DNA of 64,000 nucleotides from Eriocheir sinensis (GCF_024679095.1 NW_026110519.1:595770-659769); one strand, 5' to 3'; shown: positions 17,575-26,815, numbered from the stretch's first letter. Notes: generated from the letters alone by a model not told the origin. Program-made: numbers and translations.

Positions 17575-17760
17575 ACTGTCGACCATAATTTTGGTTATTT
17601 CTTGAGAAAGGTTTGCAATGATATCCAATTCCTTTCCGCTCACCACTATCGTTAAACGACATAGTAGACATTTCATAATCTTCTCGAAATCGTTTTTGAG
17701 AAAAGACATGATATCAGAAATCGGAATATCCTTCGGTCCTTGACCGTTAGGAGGGTCGAC

Positions 17761-17792
<32 letters not shown>

Positions 17793-18084
17793 CGCCGCTG
17801 TTCGTTTTCCTCTCGCTGTTAAACAAATTCTGAGCGTTGGTCACACGACGAGAGAAACTTTCCTGCGAACCGAAATTCGTCATGAACGCCTTGAGAATGT
17901 TAGTCTTAGCAGCGTTCGGATGTCGGAGAGACTTTTCCTTTACGACGTCGTCATCTTCCTCGTCCAACTCAAATGCATTGTCATTGGGAATAAAAACAAT
18001 TGGGTGTGAATAGTTTATGTAATGCATTGTCAGGTAAAAGTTCTTGACGTGTAGTTTTACAGATTGGGTGTGAATAAAAACCAT
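17527..18084 (-). CDS. Gene U: unrecognised protein with poly-Ala tract, C-terminus replaced by hr
   Basis: The ATG at 18084 opens MVFIHTQSVKLHVKNFYLTM, then an acidic stretch (ELDEEDDDVVKEK), a central basic part and ten alanines from (GCA)n at 17761-17796. A helical C-terminal domain follows (ISDIMSFLKNDFEKIMKCLL ... NLSQEITKIMVDSV). The last 15 residues are translated from hr family C sequence (17527-17572), so the native C-terminus is missing. N-terminal copies at 16498 and 38836 support this start. Likely a soluble intracellular protein. Function unknown. Confidence 0.6.
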
Positions 18085-18232
18085 TTTGCTTTCTTATTTT
18101 TTTTATTTCATTACACGGTGCACTCATTCGGCAACAAGTGCATTGTTGTCCTTCGGCAACGAGTGTTTTGGGAGCAAAAACAATTTCTTGATGTGTCTCG
18201 GAAAGACCTAAGATGTCACCATGACACGACAT
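17981..18232 (-). CDS. Cysteine-rich small ORF (copy 2)
   Basis: The ATG at 18232 gives MSCHGDILGLSETHQEIVFA and then the same CTCCRMSAPC cluster as copy 1, ending TAA at 17981. It overlaps the first 100 bp of gene U in a different frame. The N-terminal ten codons come from the neighbouring repeat, so the start is doubtful. Confidence 0.35.
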   Translation of the reverse strand: MSCHGDILGLSETHQEIVFAPKTLVAEGQQCTCCRMSAPCNEIKKIRKQNGFYSHPICKTTRQELLPDNALHKLFTPNCFYSQ

Positions 18233-18565
18233 GATGTGAGTAAACTAAAACATTCTGTAAATTCTTATTTTTATTTATTACACATAATCATTGCAATGCT
18301 TCTTCTTCTTCTTACAAAATCAATCTTGTCAGGAGAGTCCATCCAATGTTTACTTGTTCATGACGGACGGTTTAGGAATCTGTCGACGTGTAGAACAAAG
18401 TCTCCGATTCACTCTGTCGTTCAAAGCCAGACGTTCACCACCAGCCGAAGAAGACCTAAGATGCCACCATGACACGACAGAAGAATAAACTAAAACAATC
18501 TGTAAATTCTTATTTTTATTTATTACACATAATCATTGCAATGCTTCTTCTTATCTTGTCAGTTA
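18233..18565. repeat. Two copies of gene W 3' end plus hr family D
   Basis: On the minus strand, about 18375-18240 and 18560-18485 carry the end of gene W (SIAMIMCNK, TAA, then AATAAAAATAAG). Between them sits a family D hr: ATCTGTCGACGTGTAGAACAAAGTCTCCGATTCACTC. The same pairing recurs at 27990-28240, 50120-50370 and in part at 38580 and 55850. Confidence 0.7.
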
Positions 18566-18621
18566 AACATATTTTTCTTGTCTGCGTCATTTAGAGAGAT
18601 ACTTTTATCGTCTTTAGAAAT

Positions 18622-19256
18622 ATGTCTGAAGAGAATGTTGTTCAAAACGAACGACACGAAGAGACCGCGTTGCATGAGACTCGAGTTCAAAAACATTTCG
18701 ACGTAATCGTTTTTAAGTTGCAGAGCACATTCGCCGCCACGTGCAGGTGGGACCTGATGCCGTTCGCGGCCAGCAAGTGATCGTACATGATCACGTGCAA
18801 CACAATTATGTAAACGTCAGTTGTAACATCACAGGTTTTAACGAAAAAACTAAAACAAATCTTCCATCGATACTCGATAATTTAGTGTACCAGACGATCG
18901 TTCAAAATAAAATATATCCCTTCACGGTCGATATAACGTCATTCAAACTTGTAAAATCGGTATCTATTCCAGACACGATAAGGTATTACAGTGACGACGC
19001 CATGAAGGAGTATCTCGTAGATTTCAATACGCGACTCGAGCACACATTGTATAACAACATCAATAACAGTGTGACCAAATCTAAATTTTTAAAATTGATC
19101 TACACTGTGTTCGAGTACGATTTGAAAAATATTAATTTGATGCACAATGTATTTCTTAAGTTTAGAACTTACGCTAATAATTTAACAGACGATATAAAAT
19201 TTAGCGAAGTGCCTCGCGTGTATTGTTGTTGCAAGCTGGAAGAAGAAAGGATGTGA
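18622..19256 (+). pseudogene. Unrecognised gene split by a frame change near 18715-18780
   Basis: The ATG at 18622 opens 52 codons (SEENVVQNERHEETA ... KHFDVIVFKLQ) ending TGA 18780. The main frame, open from about 18717, carries 171 codons (VIVHDHVQHNYVNVSCNITG ... RVYCCCKLEEERM) with no ATG start of its own. The two overlap, so a frameshift or a spliced join is likely. The C-terminal CCCKLEEERM tail lies at the left border of the 9.6 kb duplication. Mixed alpha/beta soluble protein. Function unknown. Confidence 0.45.
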
Positions 19257-19802
19257 CTCACGTGAAAAGATGAAATGTCAAGTGTTTATTCTACATGTGT
19301 GTGAATGTGTTTATTCTACATGTGTGTGAATGCTGAGATGTGTACTAATTTTTAAGATGTAATTTTTAAGATGTTGAATGTGTACTAAATTTTAAATTTA
19401 CAGTTGTAAACGAACTCTTCCTGTTGAACCTCTTCCTGTTGTATGTAACTTGTGTGTGTGTATTAAAATGGAACTGTTGTGTGTGAGTGTGTAGTGTATG
19501 TAACTTGTGTATGTATGTGTGATGGAGGTGTTCTGTACAGTATATAAATTGTGTTAACATTAGAAATCAGGTCAACCTAAGACATGTGTGCAGACTCTTA
19601 TGTTACTCCTAAAATAAAAATGGAACTGAAGTTGTGGATGAAAAAGTCTCTATGTAATTCGTGTGCGTGTGGACTGAGAATTCTGTATCTGTTATTCGTG
19701 TGCGTGTATGTTCTGTAGTAGTGTATGTTTGTTTTACTCCTAAAATAAAAATTGAACTGAAGTTGTGGCTGTTTTTAACATGTAACGATGTTCTTTCATA
19801 TT
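19257..19802. other. Non-coding TG-rich region
   Basis: Built from CTACATGTGTGTGAATG repeats, TTTTTAAGATGT repeats and TCCTAAAATAAAAATGGAAC units. The same block is at 40840-41380 and partly at 52624-52860 and 8421-8560. ORFs across it are low-complexity and not supported. Confidence 0.7.
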
Positions 19803-20367
19803 TTACCAAAGTATTGAGAGACATGAAATTCGAGGTTGTGTATGAATGAATCTACAGTCCATACAACTAACGTTGTCAGAATTTAATTGGTGAACAAAAC
19901 CACTTTCTAATAGTTTATCTTTCATCGGAGGTAGACTTGACGGGTAAGTTTGAAAGCTCCTCTTTCTCTCAGCGAGCCGTGTTGTGTCCTGAAAGATCGT
20001 AGCGATGCCTGCTTTGTCTAACACTTTCTGGAGTAAGTTCCTGAGCGGGGTTTGATAATCGTATCCGAAAGGTGCGATTAATCGATCTATTATAGACATT
20101 AAGAGATGTGTGATGGGTTTGACCTTCTTTCAACATCATGATGACGCCGTACAACGCCATTGAAAAATTCAACAAGTAAAATGCAAAGCATGCCTGGCTA
20201 GCTCCGTTTTTACGTTCTTTGAATTTTAGAAAAGGTGAAGTATCGTTCTCCTTCAATCCATATCGAACACTTTGTACTTTGGGAGAGAACAGGAAAGTGA
20301 AGAACCGCAAGTTACGAATTTTAAAATAACTTTCACCGTCAGAGATCACAATGACAACATGAATCAT
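19803..20367 (-). pseudogene. Gene T-like protein, copy A, frameshifted
   Basis: The counterpart at 41380-41943 is an intact 187-codon ORF. Here two extra bases near 20097 (AAGAGATGTGTG against AAGAGTGTGTG) split it into a 5' part (20367-20097) and a 3' part. The first part reads MIHVVIVISDGESYF, then the FKERKNGASQACFAFYLLNF module. Confidence 0.75.
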
Positions 20368-20989
20368 CTTTTCAGCACCAGGGTCCGTTAACTCTAGTTG
20401 TGTGTGACATTTGCATGGGTCTCTCTGCGCGCATGCAATTGTAAGTTAAGACTTCCTCCGAGACCAATGTTTTGGCAAGCGTTCCACAAAGGTCGGAGAC
20501 TACGAGAAGATATAGGTGTTGTGTCAGCAGGTGACGAATCTACCGTACTCTCAAGAAATGTGTCGTGCACCGTACTCTCAAGAAATGTGTAGTCACCGCG
20601 CACCGCTTCGCTGCTTCATGGATGCTGCTGTTCCACGTCTGCGTACTCTGGATCTGTTAAAGTGTTTAATTGTGTTGTTGTTTGCTCACACATATTGCAT
20701 ATTGGTCACGGGGTTAGGAAAGAATGTAACTTTTTAAAAGTTTAATAAAATTACATGTAACTTGTACAACATCTGCGTAGATGAAGTTTAACAATATAAT
20801 ATATGCGTAGATGTTTTGTTATTAACTACCCTGAAACTATGTACGTCACAAGGTAAGAAATGTGTGTCAATTAAATGTATTGTTAAATTAAACAATATTT
20901 GCATAGATGTTTTGTGTTTCTATTAACCTTTGTCATCTAGCTGATGCAAATCACGAATATGTCTACGGATGTAACACGTTTGGTGTAAT
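20368..20989. other. Repeat-rich region, no clear gene
   Basis: 20395-20450 is the family I repeat (GTGTGTGACATTTGCATGGG ... GCGCGCATGC). Two direct GTACTCTCAAGAAATGTGT words (20547, 20573) sit in short ORFs open on both strands (20394-20603). Their predicted proteins are identical in copy B, but neither looks like a known protein. 20740-20940 is AT-rich. Confidence 0.5.
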
Positions 20990-22045
20990 TCACAAATAAA
21001 TCCATGGAGATAACACAGACGGATCTCTAAGTTGTATAACGTCCTGATGCTTTTGGATAAGGTCCTGATTCAATGTTTCGGTCTTTTTCATCTCTTCTTG
21101 AAAGTCCTTCAATTCTGTTATCAATTGTGTTGATCTTTCTTTCTCTGCGATCAGATCGTTAATTTCTTGGGTCAGCCGTGCAATCTCTGGTGTTTGGGTT
21201 TCGGTATTTTGGTTAGACTCTTCGATATTTTTCCTGTTTTCATTAATTTGGTCTTTTAACCGGTTGATTTCGGAATCTTTGTCAATCACGGTTTTCGCAA
21301 TCTTATTCAATTCTTCGCTAGAGCTTGATAACGTCAGGTTAGTTACTTGCAATGCATTTGCACGTGCGGTTTCAGCTGCTAGTATTTCCTGGGAGGATTT
21401 GTTCTCTGTGGTCATATCCTCAATTTGTTTGTTCAGCCGTATAATTTCGTCTTCTTGTTTTTTCAGTAATATCGATAAGTCATTACTCTTTTCACTCAGT
21501 TGGGTTTCGAGAGCAGTTTTCTCTTGCTGGAGGCGAGTGACATCTTGCTGGAGTCCATCTCTCGTTTGTATCTCTTGTAGGAGTAGAGTTTTATTTTGAG
21601 TCAACTCTTGTTTGAATTGATCATTCTCTGTATCTAATTCGTTATTACGTTGTTGGAGTTGTTCGTATTCATTTTGCATAAGATCGATCTTGTTTTTATT
21701 TTCAGATAATTCTGCGTTCAGTCGGTCTTTCTCTTGGATTATCTTTCGTATATTTGCATTAACTTCTAAGAATTTCTTATCTACATCTTTGTATATCGTC
21801 ATTATTTGTTGTACTTTGGCAGATGACTTTTCAATTTCTTTCCTTAATTCAGATTTTTCTTCTTCGTGTTTAGTTTGTTGATTTTGTAATTCATCCATGT
21901 GCTTATTTGTAGAATCGGCTAACTCTTGACTAAATAAACTTATTTCATTAATTTTAGCGTCTAACTCACTCTGGCACTTATCCAGTTTTTGTTTACAGGA
22001 TTCTAATGCTTCATCGCTCTTATCAAACTGGTCGAAGTCACGCAT
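20990..22045 (-). CDS. CC1: 351-residue coiled-coil protein, the full-length copy
   Basis: The ORF from 22045 to 20990 encodes an almost continuous coiled coil with heptad-spaced Leu/Ile and very high Glu/Lys/Gln/Asn. It runs from CKQKLDKCQSELDAKINE through IIQEKDRLNAELSENKNKID to DLIQKHQDVIQLRDPS, with no catalytic motif, signal peptide or membrane span. Such proteins are usually structural or scaffolding, for example tegument, capsid-associated or cytoskeletal tethers, but similarity of any coiled coil to myosin or golgin tails is uninformative. The ATG and first codons (MRDF) come from an inverted hr core (GTGAATGCGTGACTTCG), so the native N-terminus may be missing. The copy at 42569-43623 is frameshifted. 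About twelve further partial units are scattered in the window. Confidence 0.75.
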   Translation of the reverse strand: MRDFDQFDKSDEALESCKQKLDKCQSELDAKINEISLFSQELADSTNKHMDELQNQQTKHEEEKSELRKEIEKSSAKVQQIMTIYKDVDKKFLEVNANIRKIIQEKDRLNAELSENKNKIDLMQNEYEQLQQRNNELDTENDQFKQELTQNKTLLLQEIQTRDGLQQDVTRLQQEKTALETQLSEKSNDLSILLKKQEDEIIRLNKQIEDMTTENKSSQEILAAETARANALQVTNLTLSSSSEELNKIAKTVIDKDSEINRLKDQINENRKNIEESNQNTETQTPEIARLTQEINDLIAEKERSTQLITELKDFQEEMKKTETLNQDLIQKHQDVIQLRDPSVLSPWIYL

Positions 22046-22079
22046 TCACATTTACAGACGAAGTCACGCATTCACCAAC
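22046..22079 (-). repeat. hr family B half-units at the CC1 start
   Basis: TTTACAGACGAAGTCACGCATTCACC sits between the CC1 start and the gene V tail. The hr word supplies CC1's first ATG. Confidence 0.7.
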
Positions 22080-22247
22080 GTCTCAGAATTGGTCTACATT
22101 GCAGACAAAGTCACGGAAAAACTCACCAACTTAGGTAAAGACAATGAACATTCAAAAAGAGTTATTTTGATGTTGAGACAACTGGGCAAGACTGTTGAAG
22201 ACGAATACTTGTGTGACAGATGCTTGCAGTTCTCTCGAGGTTTGTAA
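22080..22247 (+). pseudogene. Gene V, C-terminal fragment
   Basis: The frame enters from the hr core as SELVYIADKVTEKLTNLG and continues KDNEHSKRVILMLRQLGK to an end with a Cys-x2-Cys pair (YLCDRCLQFSRGL, stop 22245-22247). It aligns with the gene V N-part at 6310-6543 in the SELVYIADKVT stretch, and copy B is at 43658-43825. No start codon. The hr family B unit is this same coding word repeated. Confidence 0.7.
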
Positions 22248-22399
22248 TGGATTCTCTAGTTTGTGTAAATATCAGGCGTGTGTGGTATGTACTATGTTAT
22301 ATCTAGTTTGTGTAAATATCAGTGGTATGTACTCTGTTAATATAATGTGTGGTATGTACTCTGTGTAAATAAAATGTATATGATGTTCAGAGTTGAGTT
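22248..22399. other. Non-coding 3' flank of gene V
   Basis: Repeats of TAGTTTGTGTAAATATCA and GTGTGGTATGTACTCTG, ending with AATAAAATGTATATG, a candidate poly(A) signal at about 22369. Confidence 0.5.
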
Positions 22400-23164
22400 T
22401 GTGTGTCTATTCCATGAGGTGTAACAGGAAGGCGAATTGCACATCTGAGCACTTGACTGCTGCTAGTGAATGTGCGACTTTGTCTCGACAGTCAACTAAA
22501 CACTTGTGAGCACAGTGCAAGTGTTAAACTCACCTCGCAACCAACGTAGATGATAATTAACACTCTCAACCAACTTAGATGATAAGATTCATAAGAGAGT
22601 TAAGATGGATTCAGACGCATTCACCAACGTCTCAGAATTGGTCTACATTGCAGACAAAGTCACGCATTCACCAACGTCTCAGAATTGGTCTAGATTGCAG
22701 ACAAAGTCACGCATTCACCAACGTCTCAGAATTGGTCTACATTGCAGACAAAGTCACGCATTCACCAACGTCTCAGAATTGGTAAAGTGACAAGTCAGAA
22801 AAGTCTGAGGGAATAAGCATGCAACACTCGTATAGTATTCAGAATCAGTCTACTGCTGACATAAAGTCTCGCATTCACACAACTAGCAACATCTGCAACG
22901 CATTTGATCCAACTCTGAGACAAAGTAAGATTTGTATTCAGAATCACGCAGGTCACACAATAGTATTCAGAATCCGTCTACAGCTGACACAAAGTCTCGC
23001 ATTCACCACCAACTCTTGAGGGTTTAAGTCATGCAACAACACGTATAGTATTCAGAATACGTTTACCACTGACACAAAGTCTCATATTCACACAACATCT
23101 GCAGCATTCTCAGACAAAGTGACAAGTCAGAAAAGTCTGAGGGAATAAGCATGCAACACTGGGA
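22400..23164. repeat. hr array: families E, B and A
   Basis: Family E at 22430-22510. Four family B units (TCAGAATTGGTCTACATTGC + GACAAAGTCACGCATTCACC) at 22625-22785. Family A units (TTCAGAATCCGTCTACAGC, ACAAAGTCTCGCATTCACC) at 22795-23164. The three families are directly adjacent with only short joins. The long ORFs here are simply repeat translated. Confidence 0.9.
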
Positions 23165-23598
23165 GTTGGTGGTGTTGGTGTAGTTGTTAGAGAACTCGTT
23201 GAAGGAGCTTCTAACGAAGGAGAAGTATGCGGAGGAGGAGGGTTAATCGGAGGAGGATTAATCTGAGTTTCTAAATCAATCGGAGTTTCTATGAACCTTT
23301 TACAGTTGCACGAATTGATCTCCCAGGTCATAGGAACAAATTCTGGATAGTCATCGGTGAAGTGATGACTGTTACTCGAGAAGTAAAGTAGCTTCTCACT
23401 TTGGTCGAAGGCGTTATTCGGAAATCCAACTGGTGTGAAGATCGTCGATCCCAACATTTTGCCACTTTTCGAAAAGGTGATGGATGGATGAACGTCCGAT
23501 GAGTACCACGATACACCGCTGCTGTCAGGGTACTGGATCGTGATTATGGCGAGCAGCAACATCAGCAACAGTTGAAAGATCCCACCCATTTTCATCAC
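23165..23598 (-). CDS. Secreted or membrane-exported protein with signal peptide, 3' end lost in hr
   Basis: ATG codons at 23598, 23595 and 23589 open a protein whose residues about 5-22 are a classical signal peptide (IFQLLLMLLLAIITI). The mature part has aromatic and Ser-rich beta-like sequence (VSWYSSDVHPSITFSKSG), the pair CNC, then a Pro/Thr linker (INPPPINPPPPHTSPS). After 23165 the frame runs into hr family A repeat, so the C-terminus is not native. In copy B the frame is interrupted and the linker separated. It could be an envelope or secreted factor. No family recognised. Confidence 0.6.
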
Positions 23599-23959
23599 GA
23601 TGTCACTCTGCTCACTGCTCAGTCACTCCTCACTGTTCAATCTTTTCTTCACGACAAAGTCACTCTAAGTCACGACAAAGTCACTCGTCACTTCTCCTCT
23701 TCAACGACTGGACTTCAGGATAGTCGAGTCAGGAGCCCAAGTATGCTCGCTCGCCAACACACCGAGTCGAGTGTCTGGACGGACAGCGTACCTTCTTTCT
23801 TTTATTGGTGACACGACAGATGCCTGGCATCGTTAGACACACGATTAAAAAATACAAGACTGGTTTCAAAATGTCTTTTCTAAGAAATAAAACAAAAAGT
23901 GGGTGTGTCTTGGCCTACGTCATACGCTTGCTGCTGCTGCTGACGCCAAACGCAGCAGC

Positions 23960-24541
23960 CTACCTTAACGTTTTCTTCTGGAGTTCGGATATGGTCGTTT
24001 TGTACTTCAGTAATAGTTTTAGGTTTTCTTTGTAGTGTTGAAATAGACTGATTGAAAATGGATAGATTCCGTATCCTGTCGTAAAACACTCCGTCAGATA
24101 CTGGCCCGATGAATTCTTGTCTGATTTGTTTGCTGTGGCGGCAACGTTGATGTTCTTGCAACCGTTGCGTGATTTCTTCACGAGACATATCGAATGATAG
24201 TCCACAACGGTTTTTATCGACGGTTCTTTGTTGATGTGTTGAACCAGATTACTCTCACAGGTATACATTAGAATACCATTCATGAAGCGACATTCGAACA
24301 ACATTCTGAGAGCATTACTAAATATCAATTCAGGATGTTTCAGGAATTTCAATTTGGCGTTGCGATGAACACTTGGAAGCAACCCGACGGGACAGAAATT
24401 TGTTCTCCGATTTAATTTCTTGAAAGTGCTGCGAAACGACTCACAATTGGAAGGGGTCAGACAAAGTCGAACAGAGACACGCCAGCACGGTACCAAAGTC
24501 GGATATTCATTCACGTAAAGTTGAGAGGAATTTTAGAAACA
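23960..24541 (-). CDS. Unrecognised 184-codon protein, start uncertain
   Basis: The frame is open from about 24533 to the stop at 23960. There is no ATG near the start; GTG at 24514 is the first listed start. Content: basic middle (STFKKLNRRTNFCPVGLLP), ALRMLFECRFMNGIL, several Cys, and a C-terminal helix (LKLLLKYKTTISELQKKTLR). The last 230 bp overlap another minus frame (23880-24188, with a QQQQQ run), which I consider the weaker candidate. An inverted fragment of this gene ends the chimeric ORF at 14258-15460. Copy B carries a 4 bp insertion and is broken. Function unknown. Confidence 0.5.
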
Positions 24542-24927
24542 AACTTTTAAGTAACATTTTATAATTAACAAGTCATACAAATGAGACGTAAGAACAAGTC
24601 ATACCTGTATTCAGTGACCTGCACATCTTAACTCTCTATTCAGTTATGTATCCCAACTCACAATTTGATTTTATGATTGTAAGTATCCCACACACCCCGA
24701 ATTTAGAATATGTAACTTACGTTTATAATAGTATCCCCTTAAATATAAAAAAAAAATCAAGTGTGTTGTACACGTAGAGTTTATCTACCTTTGCGAGTTA
24801 ATGTATAATAGTATCCCCAGTCGACACCCTTTTTGTTTTTAGTGTTTGACTTACCGCTATTTTACCCAGATAGCGAGTAGCATTTTTACACCACAAAATG
24901 TTAACTTCACTTTCTCTTGACTTGCAG
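24542..24927. other. Non-coding, possible intron upstream of the BIR exon
   Basis: AT-rich with AGTATCCC repeats (24669, 24728, 24812) and TTAACTCTCTATTCAG words. It ends in a pyrimidine-rich CTTTCTCTTGACTTGCAG splice acceptor at 24927. Confidence 0.5.
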
Positions 24928-25083
24928 ATGCTGACTGTGATTCACAAACAACGACGAGAACACTTGAACCTCGAATTGGAGAGATTAAAAACATTCATAG
25001 GATGGCCTAACGCAAATATATCTCCTGAGGTACTGGCTCGTAACGGATTCTACTACCTCCGCGAGTTCGATCTGTGCAAGGTG
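24928..25083 (+). pseudogene. IAP-like BIR exon (N-terminal half), truncated
   Basis: After the TTGCAG acceptor, the frame encodes the first half of a BIR. There is an Arg/Leu-rich helix, a TFIGWP block matching the BIR Trp-Pro position, then the LARNGFYYL strand. The sequence stops at CKV and a GTGTAA, where a 110 bp dispersed repeat is joined, so the zinc-binding half is absent. It differs from the BIR at 4983-5286, so it is either another BIR of the same gene or a second gene. Copy B is at 47041-47196. Confidence 0.65.
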
Positions 25084-25327
25084 TAATTGACACACACGAA
25101 GTAACGCGCGAAAAGCTGTGACGTAAGCTATCAATCGGCGTCGTTATCGACACGTGCCAAAACATGGGCGTTATCTTAATCACACAGGAAGCCATGCAAA
25201 TGTCACACACAACTAGAGAGTTGCTGCGAACAGATTCAGATAGAACAGAATATAGTTAAGATACGATTCTGAACTCTGTAGTGTGTGACACATTCAAGAT
25301 GTATAGTATTGGTACAAATGTCAAACT
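25084..25327. repeat. 110 bp dispersed repeat plus hr family I
   Basis: 25085-25195 matches 16236-16340. 25196-25310 holds CATGCAAATGTCACACAC, GAACAGATTCAGATAGAAC and TAGTGTGTGACACATTC, the family I/C flank seen at 34200-34290 and 54490-54600. Confidence 0.7.
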
Positions 25328-25640
25328 GGTCTCGGGAATATTAGTAGCAGTCAGAGAGTACTCAGCATGGTTCCGTGCCATCAGTCGTCGTGTTGTTTTA
25401 AATACCACGTAGACAATAGCAGTGACAGAAACTAGTAAACAAAGAACCATGAAGAATGCCAAGAAGAACCTAAGGCTGTCAGCACTTATTCTATCTTGGC
25501 ATTCTTCATGGTTCTTTGTTTACTAGTTTATGTCACTGCTATTGTCTACGTGGTATTTAAAACAACACGACGACTGATGGCACGGAACCATGCTGAGTAC
25601 TCTCTGACTGCTACTAATATTCCCGAGACCAGTGTTGTTT
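25328..25640. repeat. Foldback inverted repeat over a membrane-protein gene
   Basis: The arms 25328-25463 and 25487-25640 are reverse complements over about 135 bp (AATATTAGTAGCAGTCAGAG against CTCTGACTGCTACTAATATT), with a loop of about 20-25 bp. The plus-side arm carries the gene end, and the minus-side arm carries the same codons. Present also at 47433-47754 in copy B. Confidence 0.88.
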
Positions 25641-25642
25641 GA
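25508..25642 (+). CDS. Small single-pass membrane protein, one arm of the foldback
   Basis: The ATG at 25508 gives 44 residues: a hydrophobic helix (VLCLLVYVTAIVYVVF), a basic stop-transfer (KTTRRLMARNH) and a short polar tail ending ETSVV. The frame is open upstream (EEPKAVSTYSILAFF), so the original protein was longer at the N-terminus. The opposite arm encodes the same protein with a different tail (minus, 25256-25462). Size and topology resemble small virion membrane proteins, which is inference. A shorter 3' fragment lies at 5797-5860. Confidence 0.5.
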   Translation: MVLCLLVYVTAIVYVVFKTTRRLMARNHAEYSLTATNIPETSVV

Positions 25643-25878
25643 ATGTTAGTTTTGTAGCATGGGGAATCTGAAATTGTAACTGCTTGAAGACAGAGAAAAC
25701 AATTGTATGTACATTAGTGTGATTTTTTAGTCTGTATATACGTTACATAAATTGTAACTCGGATAGACTATGTAGCATATTGTAGGTTAGGAAATAAGAC
25801 TTTTATATAGAATTTGTATGATATTTTTCAAGCTATGTTTAATAAAATATAGTTGTATTTCCACCTGTTTGGACATCC
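25643..25878. other. Non-coding, first arm of a distant inverted repeat
   Basis: About 25715-25895 is the reverse complement of 27745-27930 (ACGTTACATAAATTGTAACTCGG etc.). It contains AATAAAATATAG, a plausible poly(A) site at about 25840. Confidence 0.7.
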
Positions 25879-26094
25879 TTAAATCACGTGTTCTGGGTCA
25901 CTTGCTTGGTAGACGGTCTGTTCTGTTCCTTCGGCGGTCAGGGTGGTGTTGTCGTCGTACCACAGATGCTTAGCGAAGATCCCGATGATGACCATCGCCA
26001 GAACGCCACATATTAACATTATAAAAATGCTCATCCTCGACTTTCCGTTTTGATTTCCTGCGGTCTCAAAGGGTGAACCATGATTTGCAGACAT
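25879..26094 (-). CDS. 71-residue single-pass membrane protein
   Basis: The ATG at 26094 gives MSANHGSPFETAGNQNGKSR, one transmembrane helix (residues about 21-41: MSIFIMLICGVLAMVIIGIF), then a short domain ending DPEHVI. The track ORF starts 18 codons earlier in an arginine-rich stretch, but this ATG is better placed. Copy B at 48200-48415 keeps the frame with a few substitutions. It overlaps the divergent 26080 ORF by 15 bp. A role in a virion envelope is possible but unsupported. Confidence 0.6.
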   Translation of the reverse strand: MSANHGSPFETAGNQNGKSRMSIFIMLICGVLAMVIIGIFAKHLWYDDNTTLTAEGTEQTVYQASDPEHVI

Positions 26095-26415
26095 TTTGAA
26101 TACCCGTCGTCTTCTGATACGGCGGCGACGTTGCGTAATTTCCCGCAAGCAGCAAATTCAACCTCCCGGTGCAATACCAAGATTAAAAGAATTACAGATA
26201 ACAAAAAAATAATGCTTATTAAAAGAATTGCAGACACGCCAGGATATCTCATCACTAGAAACTTTAAAAATCTGAATGATTTTTTGGATCATTTAAAAAA
26301 GAATACCAGATTCGTTCAGCGTTGTTATTTGCCAAAATGCAATATATGCACCTCAAAGCTGTCAACTAACAAATTGTCATCATTCAGTGCAGTGCAGACA
26401 TGTACCTTTGGGTAA
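26080..26415 (+). CDS. Unrecognised 111-residue basic protein
   Basis: The ATG at 26080 opens MICRHFEYPSSSDTAATLRN, then a basic middle (SRCNTKIKRITDNKK), helical RNFKNLNDFLDHLKK, and a Cys pair (RCYLPKCNIC). Copy B (48401-48736) has five substitutions and no break. On the other strand, 26031-26255 is also open and would be a membrane protein (AILLISIIFLLSVILLILVL), so which strand is coding is not settled. A hydrophobic antisense of a Lys/Asp-rich frame is a common artefact, and I favour the plus strand. Function unknown. Confidence 0.45.
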   Translation: MICRHFEYPSSSDTAATLRNFPQAANSTSRCNTKIKRITDNKKIMLIKRIADTPGYLITRNFKNLNDFLDHLKKNTRFVQRCYLPKCNICTSKLSTNKLSSFSAVQTCTFG

Positions 26416-26815
26416 ATGCAGCATTCACAGAGACTGAGTGTATAGTCTTCAGAATCCGTCTATCGCTGACGCAAAGTCTCACATTAGCAACATTTGGTCC
26501 AAGTGAACCGTTCAAAGAGACAGAGTTAACTTACACACACGGAATCCGTCTACCGCGGACACAAAGTATCGCATTCACACAACTAACAACATCTGCAATG
26601 CATCTGCAGCATTCACAGAGACTGAGTATATAGTCTTAATAATCCGTCTATCGCTGACGCAAAGTCTCACATTAGCAACATTTGGTCCAAGTGAACCGTT
26701 CACAGAGACAGAGTTAACTTACACACACGGAATCCGTCTACCGCTGACACAAAGTATCGCATTCACACAACTAACAACATCTGCAATGCATCTGCAGCAT
26801 TCACAGAGTTTGATG
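26416..26815. repeat. hr family A variant, two ~190 bp units
   Basis: TTCAGAATCCGTCTATCGC + GACGCAAAGTCTCACATTAGC, then GGAATCCGTCTACCGC + GACACAAAGTATCGCATTCAC, with TAACAACATCTGCAATGCATC linkers. The whole ~190 bp block is present twice (from about 26435 and 26625). Copy B has it only once (48755-48945), so unit number differs between copies. Confidence 0.85.

Noticed and set aside
20990..22045. Myosin or golgin homologue
   Set aside because: Any long coiled coil resembles these. No head domain or family-specific motif is present.
22579..22790. ORFs with repeated SPTSQNWSTLQTKSRIHQ (also 44157-44596 and 55859-56451)
   Set aside because: They are hr family B units translated. Two or three frames are open at once because of repeat structure.
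25256..25462. Minus-strand membrane protein on the other arm of the foldback
   Set aside because: Its C-terminal part is hr sequence and it lacks the EEPKAVSTYS upstream codons, so I list the plus arm as the gene and this one as part of the repeat.
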